NCBI GenBank assembly: GCA_934293005.1
Contig: CAKQYA010000011.1
Coordinates: 1 to 64,000 of the forward strand
Length of the DNA: 64,000 nt
DNA from: an uncultured Bacteroidaceae bacterium
GTDB taxonomy: Bacteria; Bacteroidota; Bacteroidia; Bacteroidales; Bacteroidaceae
Reading direction: 5' to 3'
The notes under the pieces are model-generated. The model did no database searches. It was given only the letters and a program-made list of their open reading frames with translations, and had not been told where the DNA came from. Both the position numbers and the translations under genes were made by a program. Numbering within the stretch: position 1 is the stretch's first letter; the number at the start of each line of letters is the position of its first letter. Positions 1 through 8,088 of this stretch are shown here, piece after piece.

Positions 1-240
1 AAAACTATATCCTTTAACCATGTATTGCTTCATAAAAAGAGCACAAGAATGTACCAAGTTATTTTTTAACCGTTACTATGTGAAACTGCTGCATAAGAAA
101 CAGATTACTTTAAACCCAAATCGGTCATTAGAATGAAAAATGATTAAGCCAAAGAATATCGCCTTTGGCATAGCGTAGCAAAATTATCCTGTTAAAGCCA
201 AAGCACGTCAGCAGGATTCTTGATTCAGTTTTTCAAGCAT
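1..240. other. Non-coding stretch at window start
   Basis: All frames are interrupted and no gene end is recognisable. It holds one half-copy of the family B palindrome (114-135) and a small hairpin with arms GCCAAAG/CTTTGGC around 150-170. Nothing else is seen. It belongs to a 723-base gene-free region made up mainly of repeats and one terminator. Confidence 0.6.
114..135 (+). repeat. Family B half-site
   Basis: Carries the arm AACCCAAATCGGTCATTAGA followed by unrelated sequence. The inverted partner arm is missing nearby, so this is a decayed or half copy of the palindrome seen complete at 359-554 and 10078-10159. Confidence 0.7.
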
Positions 241-355
241 GCAACACCCATAAAAAAGTATCTTAGGATACTTGGCCAAGTATCCTAAGATACTTTGCGA
301 AGTATCCTAAGATACTTTGCCATGTATCCTTACCCTCTTTTTTTGACGAATAAAT
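241..355 (+). repeat. Family C hairpin-array element, copy 1
   Basis: A 115-bp element repeated without gaps at 41881-41995. It begins GCAACACCCATAAAAAA and ends CCCTCTTTTTTTGACG plus AATAAATTA. In between are three 18-nt units of type AAGTATCCTAAGATACTT; the first is the exact reverse complement of the second, so units one and two with the GGCC between them form a perfect palindrome of about 40 bp. A degenerate fourth half-unit (ATGTATCC) follows. The second copy differs at eight positions. The T-run after the units resembles a terminator tail on the + strand, but no + strand gene is visible upstream here. Confidence 0.85.
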
Positions 356-358
356 TAT

Positions 359-554
359 CCCAAATCGGTCATTAGACCGAAACAGGGAAATTATCAGGAC
401 ATTATTGCTTCTTTTCAACTCTTGTCAGCGTTTCTTTCGGCATCTTGCTTCCATTTGCGTTTCGACATAGCCCGCTATGCCTTCAACGCTGGCTGTCGCA
501 ACCTGCTCGAAACAAACACTAACAAGATTTGGAATCTAATGACCGATTTGGGTT
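359..554. repeat. Family B palindromic element, full-length copy
   Basis: Terminal inverted arms CCCAAATCGGTCATTAGA and TCTAATGACCGATTTGGG enclose about 160 bp. Inside, CTTGTCAGCGTTTCTTTCG pairs with an arm ending at about 530 (3 mismatches in 19). GCGTT/AACGC then closes around the apical hairpin CATAGC-CC-GCTATG at 466-479, so the whole element can fold as a nested hairpin. The left 60 bp recur in the deleted copy at 10078-10159. It has no coding capacity. It lies directly beside family C copy 1 and the porin terminator. Confidence 0.8.
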
Positions 555-598
555 AAAAAAGCGGACGCGCCAAGAGTAGCCTGACTCTTGGCGCGTCC
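554..598 (-). terminator. Intrinsic terminator of the OmpA-family gene
   Basis: Perfect 15-bp stem GGACGCGCCAAGAGT / ACTCTTGGCGCGTCC with a 6-nt loop. Read on the - strand it is followed by GCTTTTTTAA. It lies about 125 bases beyond the stop codon of the porin gene. Confidence 0.85.
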
Positions 599-649
599 TC
601 ATGTAGTATAGGTGCAGGACACCAATCATTCATTTCATGACGTATCTGC

Positions 650-672
650 TCATAATCTTGAGCACCTGCTTA
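650..672. repeat. Family A half-site
   Basis: Reads TCATAATCTTGAGCACCTGC then TTA, close to the right terminal repeat of family A (AATAATTATGAGCACC then TACTTA). No left partner is visible, so this is a solo terminus. Confidence 0.5.
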
Positions 673-723
673 TCTGTATGCATCAGCTCTGTATATGTCT
701 GGTCATGACATATCAGCGCAGGC

Positions 724-1902
724 TCACTTTCCCTCAATGATAACGCAACGGTTCTTGTCGTTATCTGGGAATGGCTGCACAGTGTCGCCGTATGACTTGA
801 TCACCATCTGCGACTCAGGCACGCCCTTTGCTTTGAGAGCAGCAGCAGCCTTCTCAGCACGGTCTTTTGCGTAACCAGCATTAACCGTTGGATTACCAGT
901 GCCCTTGTCAGCATATCCATCAATGGTAATCTTCTTGTTTGGATACTTCTTGCACCATTCAGCAACAGCGTTGAGAATATCCTCTGAATTGGCATCGCTC
1001 TCACGGATTGCATAGAAGATAGTTTCCTTGATAGGCTTCTCTGCAATCACACGCTTCTCTACAGGTTTTGCAGGAACCACCTCGCGCATAGGCTCTTCCT
1101 TGACCACGTGTTGCACAGGAGTTGCTGGCACAGGCTTGCTTACCTTCTTGAAGCCAAACTTGTATGTAAGAGAGAGAGAGCCTGTCATCATCCAATCATC
1201 AGAATTGGTGTACTTGCTGTTGAAGCGATCATCAAGAGAATTGAAGTCAATCTCGGCTCCGATGCTCCAATGCTTTGCAATGTTGACATCTGCAAGCATG
1301 CCAAGGCGCAGATTGTGGCCAAGAAGATTGTGTCGGGGTGTCTGCTTGTCGCCCCATGCGTTATTGATGTCGCTTGCCACTTGGTTAGCGGATGTCAATT
1401 TTTCAAATTCATCATTGTCCCATGCGTAGTTGAGACCCAATCCACCAATGACATAAAGGTCGAATGGACGATGCACATTCTTTGAGAAAATATTGAGCAC
1501 ATTGACCATGAGATCCACATTGCTGTTGATGTAGTTGTACTCATACTTGAGCGGTGATCCAAGCTTTGTGATTGACCCATCAGTAGCCACAAGTTCATCG
1601 AATCCGCCTTTCGACTTCCATCCATTGACGTGAAGGCGCGCACCCACAATAGGTGTGAACATCTCACCCACACCAATGCTGAAAGTAGGTGAAAGCAGTT
1701 TCCAGCAACTCACATCAGTGAAAGTGGTTCCAACACCTCCCTGCACCTGCACGAAACCATACGAATAAGGCTTATAACCGAGGGACTGTGCCTCGGCACA
1801 ATGTGTGTCATCACAACCACCACAGGTCTCATTCTGAGCTATGGCATTTATGCTGCATGCGCCCATTACAGCGGCAGCAAGAAGTGAATTAAGATAACGC
1901 AT
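724..1902 (-). CDS. OmpA-family outer membrane porin
   Basis: A 392-residue outer membrane protein. A signal peptide ending around ACSINAIAQ is followed by an N-terminal beta-barrel of about 230 residues with alternating aromatic strands. A proline/lysine-rich linker follows (about 250-295), then a C-terminal OmpA-like peptidoglycan-binding domain (about 296-390) with the motif IDGYADKGTGNP and the NxxYAKDRAE helix typical of the family. Such proteins anchor the outer membrane to peptidoglycan. It is transcribed alone on the - strand with a strong terminator at 554-598. The barrel resembles the stand-alone barrel protein at 57766-58476, notably in the strand GEMFTPIVGARL. Family assignment is firm; the exact role is inferred. 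Confidence 0.9.
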   Translation of the reverse strand: MRYLNSLLAAAVMGACSINAIAQNETCGGCDDTHCAEAQSLGYKPYSYGFVQVQGGVGTTFTDVSCWKLLSPTFSIGVGEMFTPIVGARLHVNGWKSKGGFDELVATDGSITKLGSPLKYEYNYINSNVDLMVNVLNIFSKNVHRPFDLYVIGGLGLNYAWDNDEFEKLTSANQVASDINNAWGDKQTPRHNLLGHNLRLGMLADVNIAKHWSIGAEIDFNSLDDRFNSKYTNSDDWMMTGSLSLTYKFGFKKVSKPVPATPVQHVVKEEPMREVVPAKPVEKRVIAEKPIKETIFYAIRESDANSEDILNAVAEWCKKYPNKKITIDGYADKGTGNPTVNAGYAKDRAEKAAAALKAKGVPESQMVIKSYGDTVQPFPDNDKNRCVIIEGK

Positions 1903-1992
1903 AATTCTTAAATAGTTTTGATAAATATATATTTTCGGGTGTAAAATTAGTTAATCTTAGCCAAACAAACAAAATTAAAGGATAATATTTTG

Positions 1993-2000
1993 TATATTTG
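1993..2000 (+). promoter_or_regulatory. Bacteroidetes -7 box TATATTTG
   Basis: Matches TAnnTTTG and lies 20 bases before the ATG at 2020. It overlaps the upstream TTG that would otherwise extend the reading frame, so it supports the start at 2020. Confidence 0.6.
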
Positions 2001-2019
2001 CCGAAAAATAGTTTATACG

Positions 2020-3153
2020 ATGGTTACAATTAAACAAGTAAGTACAAAGAAAGAGCTCAAACAGTTCATCCGATTTAACTACGAATTATATAAAGACAAC
2101 CCATATTCCGTGCCAGATTTGTATGAGGACATGCTGAACACATTTTCAGACAAGAACGCAGCCATGGAATTTTGTGAAGCAGCATATTTCCTTGCCTACA
2201 AAGACGACAAACTGGTTGGCCGCGTGGCAGCCATCATCAACAACAAGGCTAACAAGACATGGAATCTCAACAACGTGCGTTTCGGCTGGATAGACTTTAT
2301 CGACGACGAGGAGGTGAGCAAAGCTCTCATCGACACCGTGGAAAAGTGGGGCAAGGAACGAGGCATGGACACCATACAAGGGCCGTTAGGCTTCACAGAC
2401 ATGGACGCCGAAGGCATGCTCATAGAAGGCTTTGAAGAACTCTCCACCATGGCTACCATCTATAACTATCCCTATTATCAGAGACACATAGAGAAACTCG
2501 GATTCGAGAAGGATGCCGACTGGATAGAAATGCTCATGACGGTGCCCAAAGAAACTGGCATGCCTGAACGACTGAGCCGAATAGCTGAAATCGTGATGAA
2601 GAAGTATGACCTTCGTATAAAGAAATACACATCTGCAAAAAAGATTGCAGCCGACTACGGCCAAGACATCTTCAACGTCATCAACGCAGCGTTCAAGCCT
2701 TTATTCGGCTATAGCGAACTGAGCCAGAAGCAGATTGACCAATATGTCAAGATGTATCTGCCAATGCTCGACCTCAAGCTGGTGAGCCTCATCACCGAAG
2801 CCAACGGCCGTCTGGTAGCCGTGGGCATATCCATGCCTTCGATGTCGCGCGCGCTCCAAAAGGCAAAAGGAAAACTCACGCCATTAGGATGGTGGCATCT
2901 GCTCAAGGCTCTGAAATTCAAAAAGCCAAAGACGCTTGACCTTCTCTTGGTAGGAGTGTTGCCTGAATATCAAAGCAAAGGCGTCAATTCAATACTCTTT
3001 TACGATTTGCTGCCAATCTACATTTCTGAAGGCTACGACTATGTGGAGACCAACCCTGAGTTGGAAGACAACTCGAAGGTACAGCAGCAATGGATATATT
3101 TCGAGAGAAGGCAGCACAAACGCCGCAGATGCTACAAGAAAGCCCTCAAGTGA
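2020..3153 (+). CDS. GNAT-like N-acyltransferase family protein
   Basis: A 377-residue protein with the look of a double GNAT fold widespread in Bacteroidales. The N-terminal half includes AYKDDKLVGRVAAIIN, a typical acetyl-CoA fold strand-turn-strand. The C-terminal half has LLLVGVLPEYQSKGVNSILF, which matches the acetyl-CoA binding V/I-x-P-x-Y/R-Q-x-x-G motif A. The substrate is not known. The start at 2020 (MVTIKQVST) is preferred because the promoter box lies at 1993-2000; the frame extends upstream only through a TTG. It is followed after 92 bases by parE in the same direction. Confidence 0.75.
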   Translation: MVTIKQVSTKKELKQFIRFNYELYKDNPYSVPDLYEDMLNTFSDKNAAMEFCEAAYFLAYKDDKLVGRVAAIINNKANKTWNLNNVRFGWIDFIDDEEVSKALIDTVEKWGKERGMDTIQGPLGFTDMDAEGMLIEGFEELSTMATIYNYPYYQRHIEKLGFEKDADWIEMLMTVPKETGMPERLSRIAEIVMKKYDLRIKKYTSAKKIAADYGQDIFNVINAAFKPLFGYSELSQKQIDQYVKMYLPMLDLKLVSLITEANGRLVAVGISMPSMSRALQKAKGKLTPLGWWHLLKALKFKKPKTLDLLLVGVLPEYQSKGVNSILFYDLLPIYISEGYDYVETNPELEDNSKVQQQWIYFERRQHKRRRCYKKALK

Positions 3154-3215
3154 AACACCCGGCAAGCGGCAGTATCTGACAATTATGCTACTGCGATGCT
3201 AAAGTAATCAACAAT

Positions 3216-3234
3216 GGCTTCACGCGAGGAAGCC
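3216..3234 (+). other. Small hairpin just before parE
   Basis: GGCTTC-acgcgag-GAAGCC lies 11 bases before the parE ATG, where it would overlap the ribosome landing site. A regulatory role is only a possibility. Confidence 0.3.
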
Positions 3235-3245
3235 CTGCACTATTT

Positions 3246-5210
3246 ATGGAAGAAGAACTGAATCATAACAATACCCCAGCCTCCAACAATTATGATGATG
3301 GCAACATCATCACGCTGACGGGTGTGGAACATATCCGTCTGCGTCCGGGCATGTACATAGGCCGATTAGGCGACGGAAGCCATGCTGAAGACGGCATATA
3401 TGTGCTTCTGAAGGAAATCATCGACAACAGCATCGATGAGTTCAAGATGAACGCAGGCAAGCGCATAGAGGTAAACATGGAAGGCAACATGGCCGTGTCT
3501 GTCAGAGACTATGGCCGCGGCATACCCCAAGGCAAGATGATTGAAGCTGTGTCAATTCTCAACACAGGCGGCAAATACGACTCAAAAGCTTTTCAGAAGT
3601 CTATTGGCCTTAACGGTGTGGGCACAAAAGCAGTCAACGCTCTCTCCACAAGATTTGAGGTGAAGAGCTTCCGCGACGGCACTGTGCGCTCTGCTGTCTT
3701 TGAAAAAGGCAAACTTGTGGATGACAAAACTGAAGACACAACAGATGAGAATGGCACATACATCTATTTCCAGCCAGACAACTCACTGTTCCTCAACTAC
3801 AAGTTTCATGACGAGTTTGTCAACAACATGCTCCGCAACTACACTTATCTCAACACCGGACTGGAGATTTACTACAACGGAGCGCGCATCATGAGCCGCA
3901 ACGGTCTTAAAGACCTGTTGAAAGACACCATGGACACAAAGCCTCTCTACGACATCATCCACCTCAAGGGCGATGACATAGAGATAGCTTTCACACACAC
4001 AAACCAGCAATACGGAGAAGAATATCATTCATTCGTCAACGGGCAGCACACCATCCAAGGCGGCACGCACCAGAGCGCATTCAAAGAGCATATAGCACGC
4101 ACCATAAAAGAATTTTTCGGCAAAAACTATGAATACAGCGACATACGCTCAGGTATAATAGCAGCCATAGCAATCAATGTGCAAGAGCCTCAATTCGAGT
4201 CGCAAACAAAAATCAAGCTTGGCTCACTGACGATGGAACCGAATGGCGGAGTGAGCGTGAATAAGTTTGTAGGCGATTTCATCAAGACGGAGGTGGACAA
4301 CTATCTGCACAAGAACCTTGATGTGGCTGAAATCATAGAAGAGAAAATCAAAGAAAACGAACGTGACAGAAAAGCCATAGCCGGTGTGACCAAACTGGCC
4401 CGCGAACGAGCCAAGAAGGCCAATCTGCATAACCGCAAGCTTCGCGACTGCAAGATTCACCTCAACGATGCCAAGGGCGAACTGAAAGAAGACAGCGCCA
4501 TTTTCATCACAGAGGGCGACTCTGCAAGCGGAAGCATAACCAAAAGCCGCGATGTGATGACTCAAGCAGTATTCTCACTTCGTGGCAAACCTCTCAACAG
4601 CTTCGGACTGACCAAAAAGGTTGTATATGAAAATGAGGAATTCAACCTTCTGCAGGCAGCCCTCAACATTGAAGACGGCATTGACGGTCTGCGCTACAAC
4701 AAAGTCATTGTGGCAACCGATGCCGATGTGGACGGAATGCACATCCGCCTGCTGATGATAACTTTCTTCCTCCAGTTCTTTCCCGAACTAGTGAAGACTG
4801 GACACGTATACATCCTGCAGACGCCCCTCTTCCGCGTACGAAACCGCAAGAAGCGCATAAAAAAAACTGTCTTGGACAAATACATGTCAGAGCACAAGGA
4901 AAGCAAAGGCGACTTCATCACCATGTATTGCTACAGCGAAGACGAACGAGTGAACGCTATAGAGACACTCGGTCCCGACCCTGAGATAACGCGATTTAAA
5001 GGATTGGGAGAGATTTCTCCTGAAGAGTTCAAGCATTTCATTGGGCAGGACATCCGTCTGGAGAGAGTCACGCTTCGCAAGACAGACCAAGTGAAAGAGT
5101 TGCTCGAATACTACATGGGCAAGAACACTATGCAACGACAGAATTTCATCATAAACAATTTGGTCATAGAAGAAGACAAGCCTGAGGAAGATACCGAAAT
5201 CATAGACTGA
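3246..5210 (+). CDS. parE: DNA topoisomerase IV subunit B (ParE/GyrB family)
   Basis: A 654-residue ATPase subunit of a type IIA topoisomerase. The GHKL ATPase domain shows LKEIIDNSIDEF (catalytic Glu57, Mg-binding Asn61), DYGRGIP and NTGGKYD, then the ATP-lid segment GLNGVGTKAVNAL near residue 120. The TOPRIM domain shows ITEGDSASGS near residue 420 and DADVDGMHI near 491. Length and the Bacteroidetes-type EIIDNSIDEF suit ParE better than GyrB, although ParE and GyrB are hard to separate by eye. It heads a cluster parE-coaD-S41 protease on the + strand, an arrangement common in Bacteroidales. No parC is seen in the window. Confidence 0.88.
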   Translation: MEEELNHNNTPASNNYDDGNIITLTGVEHIRLRPGMYIGRLGDGSHAEDGIYVLLKEIIDNSIDEFKMNAGKRIEVNMEGNMAVSVRDYGRGIPQGKMIEAVSILNTGGKYDSKAFQKSIGLNGVGTKAVNALSTRFEVKSFRDGTVRSAVFEKGKLVDDKTEDTTDENGTYIYFQPDNSLFLNYKFHDEFVNNMLRNYTYLNTGLEIYYNGARIMSRNGLKDLLKDTMDTKPLYDIIHLKGDDIEIAFTHTNQQYGEEYHSFVNGQHTIQGGTHQSAFKEHIARTIKEFFGKNYEYSDIRSGIIAAIAINVQEPQFESQTKIKLGSLTMEPNGGVSVNKFVGDFIKTEVDNYLHKNLDVAEIIEEKIKENERDRKAIAGVTKLARERAKKANLHNRKLRDCKIHLNDAKGELKEDSAIFITEGDSASGSITKSRDVMTQAVFSLRGKPLNSFGLTKKVVYENEEFNLLQAALNIEDGIDGLRYNKVIVATDADVDGMHIRLLMITFFLQFFPELVKTGHVYILQTPLFRVRNRKKRIKKTVLDKYMSEHKESKGDFITMYCYSEDERVNAIETLGPDPEITRFKGLGEISPEEFKHFIGQDIRLERVTLRKTDQVKELLEYYMGKNTMQRQNFIINNLVIEEDKPEEDTEIID

Positions 5211-5265
5211 GGATATCCTGTAATGGCTGGCTCTCCAGCATTCCATGAACATATAAAGAACTATA

Positions 5266-5706
5266 ATGAAAAAAGCAATCTTCGCAGGAAGTTTCGACCC
5301 CTTCACTAAAGGGCACAAAAACATCATTGACAGAGCATTAAACAGCATAGCTGATGAGATAACCGTTGTCATTGGCAGCAACAAAGCTAAGAAATGCATG
5401 TTCTCACTTGATGAAAGGATAGCTGCCGTGGAAAGTGCATACAAAGGCAACAGCAGGATTAGCGTGGTCCATTGGGACGGACTTATCACCGACTATGCCA
5501 ACGCAAACGGCATAGACTTTCTCATAAGAGGGGTAAGAAGCATAAAAGACTTTGAATATGAACGTGACATGGCTGAAGTGAACCACATGCTCACAGGCAT
5601 TGAGACAGTGCTGCTCTTCTCCGCTCCTGAGTATGCCTCAGTAAGCTCAAGCGTGGTACGCGAACTTATTTCATTTAATAAAAATGTAGAACCATTCCTT
5701 CCATGA
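5266..5706 (+). CDS. coaD: Phosphopantetheine adenylyltransferase
   Basis: A 146-residue enzyme of coenzyme A synthesis that transfers AMP from ATP to 4'-phosphopantetheine. The nucleotidyltransferase signature GSFDPFTKGHKNII at residues 8-21 carries the T/H-x-G-H motif. The loop LIRGVRSIKDFEYERDMA and the ending SSSVVRELISF are characteristic of CoaD. It lies 55 bases after parE, and its TGA overlaps the ATG of the next gene in an ATGA arrangement, indicating translational coupling. Confidence 0.93.
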   Translation: MKKAIFAGSFDPFTKGHKNIIDRALNSIADEITVVIGSNKAKKCMFSLDERIAAVESAYKGNSRISVVHWDGLITDYANANGIDFLIRGVRSIKDFEYERDMAEVNHMLTGIETVLLFSAPEYASVSSSVVRELISFNKNVEPFLP

Positions 5707-7376
5707 AAATAATGAACAACATCAAGGCTACATTTGCGCTTGCGCTAACAGCCATCAGTCTTTGCGCATCGGCACAGAGCAATTCTTTTGAGAAACAGTT
5801 GCACAAACTGGTGTATGCAGAAAGTGCAATAATGCAGATGTACGTCGACACCGTGAATACCCAAAAACTGACAGAGGATGCCATCACTGGCATGCTCAAG
5901 GAACTTGACCCTCATTCCACCTACACTCCTGCCAAAGACGTGGAATCGCTCAACGAGCATCTTAACGGTTCGTTTGACGGCATCGGCGTGCAGTTTAACA
6001 TGGATGAAGACACATTGGTGGTCATTCAGCCAGTAAGCAATGGCCCCTCAGAGAAAGTTGGCATCATCGCAGGCGACAGGATAGTGAGTGTGAACGACAC
6101 ATCCATTGCAGGCGTGAAGATGTCGAAAGAGAACATCATGAAGCGCCTGCGCGGTCCCAAAGGCACTGTTGTCACACTGGGCATTGTGCGCAAAGGCATC
6201 AAAGACAAACTCACATTCAAGGTGACACGTGACAAGATTCCCGTGTACACTGTTGACGCCGCCTACATGATTGACCCCACTACAGGCTACGTGCGCATTA
6301 GCAGCTTTGGAGCCACTACAAACCAAGAGTTTATTAAGGCTGCCACATCACTTCTCTCTCAAGGCATGAAAGACATCGTCATTGACCTGCAGGGCAACGG
6401 TGGAGGTTACCTACAAGCTGCCGTAGACTTGGCCGATGAATTTCTCGACAACAATGAGATGATTGTTTACACCGATGGACGCACCACTGGCAGGCATGAA
6501 TACCGCGCAAGAAAAGGAAAAATCAATGTCAACAAGATTGTCGTGCTCGTGGATGGCTATACAGCCTCCGCCGCAGAGATACTCTCTGGAGCTTTGCAAG
6601 ATAACGACCGGGCCGTCATAGTAGGGCGACGCACCTTTGCCAAAGGACTCGTGCAACGCCCTATCGACTTGCCTGATGGCTCGCTCATCCGACTTACCAT
6701 AGCTCATTATTACAGTCCTGTGGGCAGATGCTTCCAAAAACCATACGTCAAGGGTGACAAGAAAAAATATGACATGGACATGCTCGACCGTCTCAATAGC
6801 GGCGAACTCATGCACGTGGACAGCATACGTTTCCCCGATTCATTGAAATTCAAAACCATTGGTGGCAGAACCGTCTATGGCGGAGGAGGCATTATGCCTG
6901 ACGTATATGTGCCTCTTGACACAACCCGTTACACATCTCTCCACAGGGAACTGGTAGCAAAGGGATGCGTCAATTCCACTGTGCTCAAATGGCTCAACAA
7001 TCATCGCCAGAAATTAGAAAAAGCATACAAGGTTGACGACTACAGAAAAGCTCGAGCCCGCATGGCTGACAACAAGACATACAACCCTGCTGACCTGCGC
7101 GATGGTTTTAAAATGTTCCTCAACGACTTCACGGTGGGAGATGACATTATTGACATGATGAAGAAGAAGGCTAATGAGGCAAAGATAGAATACAACGATT
7201 CCACTTTGCAAGCAGCCAAACCTCTGCTTCTCATTCAGATGAAGGCACTCATTGCTCGTGACTTATGGGACATGTCGGAATATTTCGAAATAATAAACCA
7301 AACAAACGAAGTGTATATGGAGGGGCTGAAGGCTCTTAAAGACGACAATGCTTTCATTGGCATAAGAACCAAATAA
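5703..7376 (+). CDS. S41 family C-terminal processing peptidase
   Basis: A 557-residue exported serine protease. A signal peptide (about residues 1-24, ending CASAQ) precedes an N-terminal helical part, a PDZ domain (about 92-175, with DGIGVQFN and GPSEKVGIIAGDRI) and the S41 catalytic domain. The nucleophile is Ser289 in GYTASAAEI and the general base Lys314 in TFAKGLVQ. The roughly 170 residues after the catalytic core form a C-terminal extension common in Bacteroidetes CtpA-like proteases. Likely a periplasmic processing or quality-control protease. Its start overlaps coaD by four bases. A second ATG at 5712 is an alternative start. Confidence 0.9.
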   Translation: MKIMNNIKATFALALTAISLCASAQSNSFEKQLHKLVYAESAIMQMYVDTVNTQKLTEDAITGMLKELDPHSTYTPAKDVESLNEHLNGSFDGIGVQFNMDEDTLVVIQPVSNGPSEKVGIIAGDRIVSVNDTSIAGVKMSKENIMKRLRGPKGTVVTLGIVRKGIKDKLTFKVTRDKIPVYTVDAAYMIDPTTGYVRISSFGATTNQEFIKAATSLLSQGMKDIVIDLQGNGGGYLQAAVDLADEFLDNNEMIVYTDGRTTGRHEYRARKGKINVNKIVVLVDGYTASAAEILSGALQDNDRAVIVGRRTFAKGLVQRPIDLPDGSLIRLTIAHYYSPVGRCFQKPYVKGDKKKYDMDMLDRLNSGELMHVDSIRFPDSLKFKTIGGRTVYGGGGIMPDVYVPLDTTRYTSLHRELVAKGCVNSTVLKWLNNHRQKLEKAYKVDDYRKARARMADNKTYNPADLRDGFKMFLNDFTVGDDIIDMMKKKANEAKIEYNDSTLQAAKPLLLIQMKALIARDLWDMSEYFEIINQTNEVYMEGLKALKDDNAFIGIRTK

Positions 7377-7438
7377 GTACCAACATTTCACAAACAACCT
7401 ATTGCTGATTATTCATTCATCACACATTTATTGGCATC

Positions 7439-7882
7439 ATGATTAGTTACAATACCGATGGCGTGAAGATGCCTGCCATTCGCAGGCGCGATACAAGTGC
7501 ATGGATTAAGACAGTGGCTGCATCCTACGACAAGAAAGTGGGCAGCATCGCCTACATCTTCTGCAATGACGACAAGATTCTGGAGGTGAACCGCCAATAT
7601 CTCCAACACGACTATTACACAGACATCATCACCTTCGACTACTGCGAGGACGAGGAAATGATGGGAAATAAGAACACAATTTCAGGCGACTTGTTCATCA
7701 GCCTCGACACTGTGCGCACCAATGCAGAACAGCAAGGCACCACTTACGATGAAGAGCTTCACCGTGTCATCATACACGGCATTCTCCATCTTGTGGGCAT
7801 CAACGACAAGGGACCAGGAGAGCGAGAGATAATGGAGGCTGCAGAGAACAAGGCCCTTGCCATGCTCAAGAAGGCTGAATAA
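7439..7882 (+). CDS. ybeY: Endoribonuclease YbeY, rRNA maturation
   Basis: A 147-residue metal-dependent endoribonuclease acting in 16S rRNA 3' end maturation and ribosome quality control. The signature is RVIIHGILHLVGINDKG near residues 103-119, giving the zinc ligands of HGxLHLxG. The usual third histidine (GxDH) is replaced by the N-D-K form, which from general knowledge is common in Bacteroidetes YbeY. It lies 62 bases after the S41 protease gene and is probably co-transcribed. Confidence 0.88.
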   Translation: MISYNTDGVKMPAIRRRDTSAWIKTVAASYDKKVGSIAYIFCNDDKILEVNRQYLQHDYYTDIITFDYCEDEEMMGNKNTISGDLFISLDTVRTNAEQQGTTYDEELHRVIIHGILHLVGINDKGPGEREIMEAAENKALAMLKKAE

Positions 7883-8088
7883 ATGTTGAAAAGGTTTGCA
7901 CCTGGCAAGCCGAAAGACCAGCTTTCTCTGTAACGATAAGCGGAATTGCATTTACACAATGCTTCACACACTTCCATGGACGATGAGTGTCATAAAATGC
8001 TAAGCAAAGTGACACAAGATATCTAAGAACGCCTTTTCAGGTCATATTTCATACAAGACAACATTAAAAACATAAAACATCGACAACA

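Noticed and set aside
241..355. CRISPR-like array (three regularly spaced repeats)
   Set aside because: Spacers are only 4 bases and the units are palindromic; there are no cas genes. A hairpin element fits better.
1..723. rRNA, tRNA or small ORF in the leading gene-free region
   Set aside because: No tRNA-like cloverleaf or conserved RNA was recognised and all frames are broken; the region is explained by repeats and a terminator.
1990..2019. Longer start for the acyltransferase gene at an upstream TTG
   Set aside because: The region contains the TATATTTG promoter box, so transcription begins after it.
4887..5489. 200-codon frame antisense to parE and coaD
   Set aside because: Spans the end of one conserved gene and the start of another on the opposite strand; no independent support.
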